Below are positions 28,701 through 37,097 of a stretch of 64,000 nucleotides of DNA, piece after piece; position 1 is the first letter of the stretch, and every line of letters starts with the position of its first letter. The position numbers were made by a program, and so were the translations under genes. Origin of the DNA: Luidia sarsii (lineage: Eukaryota; Echinodermata; Asteroidea; Paxillosida; Luidiidae). The DNA lies in assembly GCA_949987565.1 (NCBI GenBank), contig OX465115.1, positions 9,783,055 to 9,847,054 of the forward strand, written 5' to 3'. The notes beneath the pieces are model-generated. The model saw only the letters and a list, made by a program, of their open reading frames with translations, searched no databases and was not told the DNA's origin.

Positions 28701-31549
28701 CGTGAAATAAACCAATAAGAGTAATACTATGTGTACAAGTGAGTCAAATCTAGCACAGTTCAGATGTTGGTGTGGCTTTTGTCAAGGGATTATTCGCCCA
28801 AAAGAAGGGACCATTCGCGTTGTCAATGGAGCATACAGTAGCTTGGTTGTGTGTTTACAGTGTGTATAAGTAGCCCCTGTACTGACAGCTTTTGACTGCC
28901 GACTAGTCTCCACTCAGTCCCCAACTGAGCATTCAGTTTGTAGTGAAGACAGTGGGTGGAATTCCACTGCCTGATTGATGACCATTGGGCTGTGAGACAT
29001 GTCAATGCGCTGTCTCCTGTGGCAGCGCGCTATTCCTGGATCATCCACAGTAAAGGTCCCACAATAGCACAACTGTACTACCGTAATCTGGCAATTCATG
29101 TGGCAACTTGTGTCAAAAGGTCTTTATCATGTTTCATATTGATTTGTTTGAGGCTGAAAAGAGTCTTTATTTAAAACTCGGACAATAGTGATGTCCAGAT
29201 TGGCAGGGCCCTACGCATACATATAGCAACACCAGTGGCACTCTGCATTTGGAGGTCCTGGAGCTGAGTGGTTAATGAACCAAGTTTAATCAAGTAAACT
29301 GGATACAAAACAGTGCAGCTATGTCTATTTGCAACACTCTAGAAATTTAGGTACCTCATGTATTCATGTATAACAGGGTTCAAGCTGAGGAAATGCAGAT
29401 TGACTGCTTGAATTGGTTGGTTGGCATTTGATTAGAGCGTGCTACCTAGCTTTGAACCAGGTTGAAATTTTGAAAATGAGTTAAGTGCAATAGAAACAGA
29501 AAATTATTTTCTTTTTGAAGTGCTTAAAGATCTATAACTCTATATACAAGATGATGAGTTCATGACCGACGAGATTTAGATGACAACTTTTAAATGTTTG
29601 TTCATCCAGTCACTCTGACACAGAGGAGGCTGTGAGGGATCAGAACCGTAATGTAAGCAGCATGGACTACAGGGTCAAGTACCTGGAACGGGAGAACAGT
29701 GTCCTACAGGATCGCATTGACACACTGAGCAGACAACGCGTTGCTATGGAGAAACTCATCCGAGAATACAGACTGGAGAAGCAGAAACAGGTGGGTGATC
29801 TCAGATGTTGCCTGGTGCCATGGAATGTGCTTCCATGAGAGATACTTGTTGCCATTGGAGATACTTGTTGCCATTTGAGATGCCTGTTGCCATTGGAGAT
29901 ACTTAGGGTTTCCCCACAATAGACCAAGCTAAATTATTCCCAGTTAGGAAATGAATCCTTTTTAAAGGGATGTTTTCTGTACTGCACTGCTATATAATAA
30001 TCTGCTAGTAATTTTTTTTATATCTAACTTTGCCCAATCCTTATTAGATGTATTAGATGACAATGTTTGATTTGTGTTAGCTTCAAGCTTAAAGTACCTT
30101 ACTGTAAATTCACTGTCACTCTTCTCTGCAAGTCCTGGTAATTCTTTGTCATTCTTGCACTTTAAAATTGGGCATAGCTTTCCTGTAATCAGATCAGGGC
30201 TGACAGGCTGGCAGATGTATGCTCTGTATGCAGGTTGTGTAATATTCTGTTGCTTTTATGTTCTTTGCTTTAATGTGCTATTGGTGCCTTGCCCGTGTGT
30301 TACTCTGTCTGGCACTCTGTCTGGTCTGCTTCCGCCTTGCATCTGTGTAGGAGATAGACAAGTCATTGCTAGTCTCTTCTCCAGCTGGTGTTGCCTTCCC
30401 TGCCTCTCCTCTTGCTACTCTCAGTTCTACCTTCCCCAAAGCCACAGTCACAAGTGGTCTGGGGATATCCCAAAGGTAAGACCACTGTCACCCAACAGTC
30501 CTAGAACTGCCCAATGCAATGCTTACTGTGCAACCCACAATTTTTGTAGTTCAACTTTTACATTCAGTATTCATTTAATATTCTGTACATTAAGCAGATT
30601 ACAAAGAGACCTGGGATGGATTTCATCCAACTTATATTGTTATAACCCATGCCAAGGCTATGCACATATCCAATGCTTGTACAACTGACCATGGGTTATC
30701 CATTGCAAGTTGAAATTCCATGGATAGTAATGCTTTGTGAAATGCATCCCTGATTTCATGGTAAATACAATGCTTTTGCTCAACATAATGATTGCAATTC
30801 TAATGAACATTGTTTTGTTGTGTTTGATTATATGTTAAACTATGTGTTTCAAAAAATCATGAATGTGATCTCTGAACACTGTGCTGTCATTTGAACCACA
30901 TGTAAGAAGAATCTTAATTTCAAAAAGATGTCTGCATCATATATTTACATGTCCATGTGTGGAAAAACCTTGGCTAATTCATGTCAGGGTGACATATTGC
31001 TAATCTGTTTGGTCTAAATGTGATGTACAGTCTAAAAGTACTGTGTGTTACAGCAAGATGGCCGCAGTGTACACTGCAGAGCTCTGCATAGTAATTGCTG
31101 TTTGAATGGTTCAAACCATTCTGGTCTGGATAGCCTCATGTCAGAAGTCTAAATTTGTCCTACAGTATACAGTTATAGTTTCTTGGGGAAAATATGCACA
31201 TATAAGCTGTATCTATCATTTGTACCATTGCTAGAACCCAGGACACTTGGCCATTCTTAAGGTTTATTTGTTCTACAAAAACTATTTGAAAATTGTCTTA
31301 ATAAAAGTATAAACCACAGTTCAAGTTAATAATTTCATTTCATAATACAATAGTGATGATATCTTTTTGGTTTTCCTTTGAAGCCCGAGCTACATGTCAA
31401 GCCTTGATGCTCACAACACAAACAATGGACACTCACTGAGAATGAGTCAACCACTGAGTAGGATGATGGCTGCCAGTCCTCTTGGCCGTGAGTCACTCAG
31501 GAGCCCAGAACTCAGCTACACTCAGAGCTCAGACAACGATGCGGACTAA
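1754..31549 (+). CDS. Long coiled-coil protein, 3' part of gene (20 exons; 5' end outside window)
   Basis: I do not recognise the family. Exons: 1754-1934, 6194-6327, 13687-13806, 15008-15121, 15924-16151, 16392-16484, 17343-17615, 21337-21406, 21508-21641, 22131-22283, 22695-22832, 23642-23725, 24547-24663, 26677-26834, 27209-27374, 27733-27905, 28230-28394, 29610-29790, 30351-30475, 31384-31549 (TAA). All have AG/GT borders, and the phases join without a break into 2973 nt, that is 990 residues plus stop. Nearly all of it is charged heptad-type sequence rich in Glu, Lys, Gln and Leu, so a long parallel coiled coil is expected. It ends in a coil around YRVKYLERENSVLQDRI, then a Ser/Pro-rich tail of about 95 residues with SPLGRESLRSPEL and an acidic end. 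No catalytic motif or membrane segment is seen. A structural or cytoskeletal/centrosomal scaffold is only an inference from shape. Two donors are weak (gtgcgt after 15121, gtgctg after 24663). Confidence 0.85.
3745..3850 (-). repeat. tRNA-derived SINE relic (box A only)
   Basis: On the minus strand the stretch reads CTGGATAGCTCAGGTGGATA, an RNA polymerase III box A in tRNA context. Box B is not preserved. It resembles the copies at 33345 and 52441. Confidence 0.4.
5262..5370 (+). repeat. Dispersed ~110 bp repeat (hairpin plus GAAAC family)
   Basis: This family runs TTTGAGAAAGGTCCTGCTAG, then GATCGAAACGTCAGGCCC, then an A/T-rich part, then GTCAGTAAGCAGTTTGCAAC. This copy is diverged. Further copies or parts are at 16240-16300, 26400-26440, 32750-32840 and 34310-34370, besides those listed separately. 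The segment GGTCCT-GCT-AGGATC can form a hairpin. Confidence 0.6.
5930..6060 (+). repeat. Imperfect internal repeats of a CAACC-GGGG motif
   Basis: Motifs such as TCAACCCGGGG, TTTCAACCTGGGG (twice) and TCAACCCCACG recur within 130 bp, ending near a 'GAAAAGGCCTTAA' tip. It is probably the end of a small DNA element, but its other end was not found. Confidence 0.35.
6434..7158 (+). mobile_element. ~710 bp TTAA element, copy B
   Basis: Both flanks are TTAA. The left tip is CCACTTCGAGCCGGG and the right tip CCCGGCGTGAAGTGG. The interior matches copies A and C closely. TTAA target duplication with short inverted tips is known for piggyBac-like and Kolobok-like transposons; which one mobilised this family cannot be read from a non-autonomous copy. 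It lies in the intron between exons 2 and 3 of the coiled-coil gene. Confidence 0.85.
7159..7475 (+). mobile_element. Degenerate relative of the TTAA element abutting copy B
   Basis: Directly after the right TTAA of copy B comes a weaker match to the interior of the same family: the AT-rich left part, the segment with CTTTTGTCATTGGA, and the 'CCTCCACTCCAG' and 'GGAGGGCCCAGCAC' parts. It is older and lacks clear tips. Confidence 0.55.
7551..7836. repeat. Foldback element, ~100 bp inverted arms around a tRNA-like loop
   Basis: The left arm 7551-7653 and right arm 7736-7836 are inverted copies, differing at only a few positions by eye. Both contain GTGATAAACACTGAGTATTC or a near match. The 82 nt between them is a tRNA-like sequence on the minus strand. 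The structure would form a long hairpin. Confidence 0.85.
7654..7735 (-). repeat. tRNA-like sequence in the foldback loop
   Basis: The minus strand has a box A-like GTGGTCAAGTGGTTAAGACG and a perfect box B in GCGGGTTCGAATCCCGC, whose 5 bp T-stem is intact. The seven bases 5' of the D arm do not pair with the 3' acceptor side (CCGAGTT), so I read this as a tRNA-derived retroposon head rather than a working tRNA gene. A second hairpin, ACTCGG with CCGAGT, encloses the T arm. Confidence 0.6.
11095..11215 (-). repeat. tRNA-derived SINE relic
   Basis: The minus strand has TGGTCAATCTTGTAAGATG, similar to the D-arm of the 7654-7735 sequence, and a perfect box B, GGGTTCAAATCC. It is immediately left of TTAA element copy C. 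Confidence 0.5.
11309..12015 (-). mobile_element. ~710 bp TTAA element, copy C, inverted
   Basis: TTAA flanks both ends. The plus-strand left tip is CCACTTCGCGCCGGG and the right tip is its inverse, CTCGGCGCGAAGTGG. The interior is the reverse complement of copies A and B. It lies in the same large intron as copy B and is probably the best-preserved copy for defining the tips. Confidence 0.88.
14179..14782 (+). repeat. 26 bp minisatellite, about 23 copies
   Basis: The unit contains GACTACTCATGTGTATAG followed by AACTATTT. Variants alternate GTGTATAG, GTGTGTAG and GTACAG, and a repeating order of variants is visible. Decayed units continue to about 14940. It lies in the 1.2 kb intron between exons 3 and 4 of the coiled-coil gene and fills half of it. 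Confidence 0.95.
15330..15515 (-). pseudogene. THAP-like N-terminal fragment inside an intron
   Basis: An ATG frame begins MPVNCVVGGCTRTSTQNGEM and continues RFFVFPKI. The C-x4-C spacing and the FxFP that follows resemble the start of a THAP zinc finger. A downstream KKEKWNG could be the conserved Trp region, but the C-x2-H half and AVPTIF box are absent. It is a fragment or first exon on the opposite strand to the host gene, between exons 4 and 5. Confidence 0.35.
18530..18790. repeat. Cluster of the GAAAC-family repeat, two copies head to head
   Basis: A minus-orientation piece at about 18550-18590 is followed by a minus copy at about 18628-18670 and a plus copy at about 18672-18785. The last two share GGGCCTGA/TCAGGCCC tips and face each other across about a dozen bases, so this is also a foldback. 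It is intronic, after exon 7. Confidence 0.65.
19617..21026 (+). CDS. Long acidic exon, probable alternative first exon of the coiled-coil gene
   Basis: This is one open stretch of 470 codons. It starts with ATG in a strong context (gagccATGG) and is preceded in frame by TGA at 19593. It is rich in Ser, Glu, Asp, Gln and Thr, with many SQSPS/EEQSPS-like runs, and looks disordered with no recognised domain. It ends VWDKVTSLIEK at a possible donor (AAG|gtgtga at 21027). Splicing there joins in phase 0 to exon 8 at 21337 (LESSVMKQ), continuing the heptads and giving a 1079-residue isoform. Exon 7 also ends in phase 0 at 17615, so exon 7 to exon 8 splicing gives the other isoform. If the donor is unused, the frame stops at 21030-21032 and the exon encodes a 471-residue protein alone. 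Use as an internal exon is less likely because no good acceptor lies between the upstream TGA and the ATG. Confidence 0.6.
21668..21908 (+). repeat. 19 bp imperfect tandem repeat
   Basis: Units are variants of CCTGGCCACACCCATCTCA, about 12 copies, C-rich on this strand. The array begins about 27 bp after the donor of exon 9. Confidence 0.85.
25785..25860. repeat. Dense ACATGT palindrome cluster
   Basis: Overlapping TGTACATGTACA and TGTACAATGTACA units run for about 70 bp. Smaller clusters of the same kind are scattered through most of the window (for example 4155-4180, 16825-16925, 24120-24200). Confidence 0.8.
28520..29275 (+). mobile_element. Old, rearranged copy of the TTAA element
   Basis: The right end reads GGAGCTGAGTGGTTAA and the interior matches the family with many substitutions. 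Its left part contains an inverted piece of the family's right end (a GACTCTTTTTC stretch), so the copy is mosaic. It lies in the intron between exons 17 and 18. Confidence 0.65.
29830..29905 (+). repeat. Short tandem repeat, about 19-22 bp, 3-4 copies
   Basis: Repeated GAGATACTTGTTGCCATT with one GATGCCTG variant, about 40 bp after the exon 18 donor. Confidence 0.7.
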
Positions 31550-31657
31550 ACTCTCTTGAATATTCATTGAATAGCAGTCAGGTGACCACTATTCTGGAAA
31601 CCCTGCTCACAGTGAGTAGCTGGATTGTTGTGTGGTACCTAGAACCCAGATACTGCA

Positions 31658-31663
31658 AATAAA
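31658..31663 (+). terminator. Candidate poly(A) signal of the coiled-coil gene
   Basis: AATAAA lies 109 bp after the stop codon; another lies about 50 bp further (near 31712). The true cleavage site cannot be fixed from sequence alone. Confidence 0.35.
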
Positions 31664-31939
31664 TAATGTGTCCCCCAATGCATTGAGCACCTGCCTACTG
31701 CCATAAAAACAGTAATAAAACTGGTTAATTTCTGTCATCATGGGTAGTATAATGTTCAGAAATTGCCTAATGAAAATGTCACTGTCTATTTTATGGACAA
31801 ACAAGTCAAACAAATCTGGCTAACTTTATGTATTGTTAGCAAGAAATATAACAAATTCCATGAAATTGGCTAGTGTTTAGAATGACATTGGTTAAACATT
31901 TTACCCAAAAATTTAACACAATTTGCAAACATTTTGAGG

Positions 31940-32050
31940 GCATTTTGCCTTTGAGAAAGGTCCTGCTTGGATCGAAACGTCAGGCCCTCTAAATTTGTGA
32001 GATTTTAATATTGTCAGTATATCAGTAAGAAGTTTGAAACATTTTTGTAT
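31940..32050 (+). repeat. GAAAC-family short repeat, well preserved
   Basis: It reads TTTGAGAAAGGTCCTGCTTG, then GATCGAAACGTCAGGCCC, and ends with the AGTAAGAAGTTTGAAACATTTTTG tail in diverged form. It lies in the 3' region of the coiled-coil gene, on the sense strand. Confidence 0.75.
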
Positions 32051-33344
32051 TAATTACATATATATAAAAAAAAAATCATTTGAGAAGTTTTCTAAAATGA
32101 TTATTTATTTGTATGAACTTTTGAAGTACCCTTTGCTGTTTGGCTTGAAGTGCCCAGATTTATACTGCCTTTTAAAGTGGTCCAGATTTTTTAATGTAAA
32201 TTCTGTGTTTGTTTGTCTTAAAGTCTTAATCATGTTTGATGTAAAAAGCTATATCTTACAGCAGTTTGAAAGTGATGGATTTACTGATGTCAGACAGCAG
32301 TGATTTGCCATGGTGATACAGTATTACATTTGAGGTTTTGATATGTGATTTGTTGAATATATCTGATTTGATTTCTGGTCATTTTGTGCTTACTGTGCTA
32401 AATGTGTTTCTATTTGTCACCTTTATGCATATATTGTTCAGTATTTTATGTTTTAAGTTGAAGTTTGTTATGCATTTATTTGTGTGCTGAATGCACATTG
32501 AATTAGTTTGTGTCCAGCTTTGCAACAATTTAATACATTTTTACTGGACAAAATCAGATGCAACAAAATTAAGAATTTGAGAATTTTGAGAACAAGTACA
32601 TACTGAAAAATATATATATGGAAATATTCAACACTAGTTATGTATTCATTGACATTACCTTCACAAAGTACACGGGCTGAACTTTTTTAAGGAAAACCCA
32701 ACTGCAAAAGGTGATGACCTGATAATATATTAATACTGGCAGGACCATTCTCAAAGGCACAGGATCCACAGCATCTACAGTTTTAAGAGTTTCATTTTGG
32801 TGATTTGAATCATTAAGAAGCTTGTAACATTTGTGCATATTACTCAAAACTCAACTTTTTTAATGTTCTTTCCGCTTTGGCTGCAGTTGATTATGTATCC
32901 CTTGACAAGCATATTTCAATTTTTGTAGTAGCCTTGAGGTGTGAAAGACATCTGTATGTCAAATCATTTGCAGGAAATTTGAGTTTTGATGCTAGCAGAG
33001 AATAGTAGAAGATATAAAGATGTGTGATACACTGAACCTCATTGATGTTGCTCCTACATGTAGTCACTCTACCACTTATGAAAGGTCGGCACACTTCCTT
33101 TCCAGTTGACTTGGAACTTGTACTGCACAAATACTTGCAAATATTTACACCCATCATAATAGCTCAGTACAACTGTTTCATGCTTATGTACAAATATAAA
33201 TTGTAAGTTTTTTCCTTTGTGAGTATGCCAGTGAAAATCAAGTGAAAGGTCTGAATTTGTTCAGGCCATACCTGGTCATGGTGTATTTGTTTCATGTAGA
33301 ATTGCTTTGGACTGCAAATATAATTTTTGAATGGTAAAAGCAAA

Positions 33345-33540
33345 TTTGACTATACCAGGACTTGAACCAGAGATAGGCTCTGACTAAAATAATGTACCAG
33401 CGCTCTTACCATCTGAGCTATCCAGCCCTTAGATGTCGGCTTTCACAAATAGTGAACAAGTCTTTGTTGTGGTGGGGTGCCTGTCAGAAGCAATTCAACC
33501 ATTAACTTTGTATATCCAGTGATCACAGCCCCATTTTCTT
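33345..33540 (-). repeat. tRNA-derived SINE
   Basis: The minus strand has GGATAGCTCAGATGGTAAG (box A) and GGTTCAAGTCC (box B), separated by a longer-than-tRNA gap. The flanking non-tRNA part is shared with 52441-52645 (the region of CCATTAA, GTGATCAC and the GCC-rich block), so the two are copies of one SINE family. Confidence 0.65.
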
Positions 33541-35862
33541 ACATACAGTATATTCTAATTGTTTTTGTTGTAAACCCGTCTACAGCTTTTCAGGTATCAC
33601 CCAAAGTGGATGCAGCTTTTGTTTAAAATCATAATTTCAATAATCAATGTACAGGAAAGTTGACTGGGAAATTTGTAAATGATTTGGTAATACTGTACAA
33701 TAATATCTGTATTCACGAGTAACATGCCTTTGCATTGCTGACCTTAACCTGTGCTTACAGGTCCCTGCCATTGCATCAAGATGGCTTCAGGTTGCTCAAA
33801 TAGCTCTACTCCCTGTGTGCCAAAATGCTTTGGGTATCATGTTGTGTGCCTTTTTGTAAAAAAAAGACTTTCATTTTTCTAGCATTATTTATACTAGCAA
33901 AACTTCTAAATGTGTGCCTGTTCAGTGCTTATTGTATTAACTTAAAAGGAATTCATACCTCATGCTAAATGCTCTTTATTGCCAACTTATTTGATATCTT
34001 TGGAAAATAAGTTGCTTCATAACTTCTCCTAAATGGAGAAATATGTAACATCCTTAAACCCAATAATATATATCATATCAGACTAGCGTGACTTGATCAC
34101 ATTAATAATCAGGTCAAAGGTTACTGGAGTGGATGCCGACATTTTGTTCAATGAAAAATATGAATCTGTATGTGTATAATAATCTACATGCTCTGTGTAC
34201 TGGTGTAGGTGTACTGTACACTGACAATCACATTTTTAATCAGTTGCTGAATCAGTTGCCATCCATATCCTAAATCCTCTCTGCCTTCCTACCGGCTGTT
34301 GTCACTCTGCCTTTTAGAGAGGTCCTGTTAGGATAACATCAGACCCGTCAATTTGTGACAGTTGCTGAGTTGCCAGAGGCATAAATACTCCATGCAGACT
34401 CTCAGTGCATCCAGTTCTCAGGTTTAAACAGTCAGCGTTTGGCCAGTCCATTTCTCATGCAAATTAATATCTCAATCTCAAATTTGCATCATCAAGCATG
34501 CATCTTGTATAACAACTGCAGGACAGAACTTAAAGACTAACCAGTTGGGAAGTGTTTGTAAGCTTTCATAGCAACAAACAACTTCTTCATCAGATGCATT
34601 GTTAGCACTTTGCCAAATGGTTAGTATGTACATGTAGGTGCTATCCATAGGTTGTTGTGTTCATCAATGAGACTAAAACTAATTCACCAATCCACATCTT
34701 ACTGTGACACAGTCTCTGATGTTAAATTGCCTGACTTCCCTTGCCTAAGTCAAGCCTTCTGATCCCTGGATGTGTTAAAATTACGTTATGCTGCCCAAAA
34801 TCTTAAAACATTATGGTTATTTAATGAGATTTATTTAATGAGTAGTGTATGCTCATTGCTTTGCTCTATTGCGTGCTTGAAAGAAATTGTATAGCAGTGG
34901 GTGCCTAGGACAATCCTTGATACATGTTAAGTATTATTGACAGGATTGCGTTGATTTTAATTTTACCAAATGGACCAACTCATTAGATTTTCTTCAAACA
35001 AATACAGTAATTGCATTTCATACAACCAAGTGCCTTTGAGAAGTACAGGAATTTTCATAGAAAAAAAGTATTGCTAAATTATCAGATAGATTTAGGATAT
35101 GTAAAACTGAAGGCAAAATTAATATTGCTGCTCTTTCAATAATAAATATTTTTCTCTTCCAATAAAAACCATTCCAAGCAATTACAGGGAGGCTCTGCGA
35201 TAGCAATGTTTCTTCTTCATGTTCATTGTTATAAATGAAATGTCATTTTGAACTTTTATTTCACGAATATTGTGTAGGGCTTAGAATCAAATTTGTAGCT
35301 CGAATGTGGATGAAAATGTGTTTTCTCAAAATTCTAAAGTACATGTAGTTACCATGATCACCATCACGGCTCTTGGAATGATAAAGAAATGCCTTGACTA
35401 TTATGTAGGATATCAAAAAAAATGCATTTGTTTTGCTTATGAGTGTCGCATTCAGAATCTTTTTACAACTTTGTACTTTTATATGAAAGCATATTTATTT
35501 TGTATAGTTAGTTTCTTTTAAAATCTGTTTTGTTGATGTATGGATTTGTGTGTGTTCTCATGTGTGTAATAAACCATCTATTTTATACATAGGCAGTGTA
35601 TTTACCGGTATATGTATTTTTGGGTTGCTTATTTTGCCATAGGTTACAATGACAGCCTTTGGAGACAAATGATTTATGTACACTTCCACATGTAGCTTTT
35701 ATTTAAAAAGGGGCACTAGCCTACTTTCAAGGTTTGTTTTTACACTGTACCTAACTCCAACCACTGAGTATGTGCATACAAAAAAACATGACCAATATGT
35801 ATCAAAGTTTTGATTCATCTTAAATGGATGATGGATGCTGGTTTCTGAGAAAAAAAGTAACA

Positions 35863-36020
35863 AGTGGAAGTTCTGCAGTGACACCATGCAACAAATCTCT
35901 TCGGAGAAGGAGTGTGGGGCTCTGAAAAGAGCTGGTAACAAAGGAGCTCTTTTCAGAGCCACACACTCCTCAAAAGAGATGTGTTACATGGCAAATCTTC
36001 CACTTGGTACTTCCACCATG
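35863..36020. repeat. Foldback of a GCTCTGAAAAGAGC-containing repeat
   Basis: The left arm ends in GGCTCTGAAAAGAGCTGG and the right arm begins with its inverse, AGCTCTTTTCAGAGCC, with about 10 bp between. The arms extend about 70 bp with gaps. The arm sequence also occurs singly near 39195-39245. Confidence 0.75.
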
Positions 36021-36104
36021 CAAACCTTCAAGTCTTATAACAAAAACACAATAAATCTACAAAAAAGAGGACTTGACACTGATTGTGGGATGTTTCTGTA
36101 AGGA

Positions 36105-36205
36105 ACTACCTTTGAGAAAGCTAATGCTAGGATCAAAATGTCAGGCCTCTGAATTACTTTGCTTTGCATTTTTTGGTCATTTAATTCAGTATAGCATTTT
36201 TTCAA
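36105..36205 (+). repeat. GAAAC-family short repeat
   Basis: It carries CTTTGAGAAAGCTAATGCTA, then GGATCAAAATGTCAGGCC and the diverged tail. The hairpin is weakened in this copy. Confidence 0.6.
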
Positions 36206-37097
36206 CTTATTATTCCAGCATACGATCTATTCCTGCCTCCAGGTAATATATATCAAACGTGATGCTTGCGAGCATTGAGACACTGAGAATATGGCTAATA
36301 CTTCTGCTGCATTGCTTTTGATGCAGTACTGGCTGCCTTTAAGTTGTTAACAAATATTGCCTCATTTGATATACCTTCAGCTTCCTGAAAACGGCAAAAC
36401 AAATTTAACAGATAATCATATAAAACACGACACAAGCAAGTAACAAAGGGAATTCTAAGAAAAATTGCTGATTGATCATGGGTTTTCCTCAAACATAAAT
36501 ACACTGACTTCAGACAGACAACTGAGGCCATTCAAATGTTCATGAAAACTGCTATTTTATAGAACCAATTTATAGGATGCTACTATGGGTCAGCAGCATA
36601 AACCATCACTAAAGTGGAGTGCACATCACATCACACACATACAAATGGTATGGGTCTCCCATAGAATTACATTATTATAACATCGTTTTCAAAATGCACT
36701 GTCCATCTATCGGAAATCTATAATGGTTTTCCTGCAAATGCAGATTTGCCCTGTCAGGACCTGAAGGACAGGAAAGCTCAGGGTCTTTTGTACAAAGTAT
36801 TTTGCATTCGATCATTTGATAGAAATGATGACGGGTTAAAATAATGATTGATCAGTACTAAATTCTTTATGGTTGAAAAGTGAAAAATCTGTGAGATTTG
36901 TGGGAACTGATGACTGAAACCTTGTGACATCCTTTCATTGAATTCAGTTAGAATTGTTTGCAAGGCACGGGAAATAACACATACAAGATGTGTGGCTTGA
37001 TGCCTAATGTCTGCTCTACACTGCTCAATGGTTCAAGCCACTGAGTAGTGTAGGTTGCTAGGTTGTGTGGTACTGTTGCCTAAAATACTATTAGTCC

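Larger units (their letters stand above)
31550..37097. other. Tail-to-tail gap between the coiled-coil gene and CSTF1
   Basis: It contains the 3'UTRs of both genes, several GAAAC-family repeats, a SINE relic (33345-33540) and a foldback (35863-36020). Otherwise it is AT-rich sequence in which I see no gene. Confidence 0.6.

Noticed and set aside
30074..30688. 204 codon plus-strand frame, Cys/Ser/Leu-rich
   Set aside because: It overlaps exon 19 of the coiled-coil gene in another frame and covers intron on both sides; the exon's own phase fits the spliced gene.
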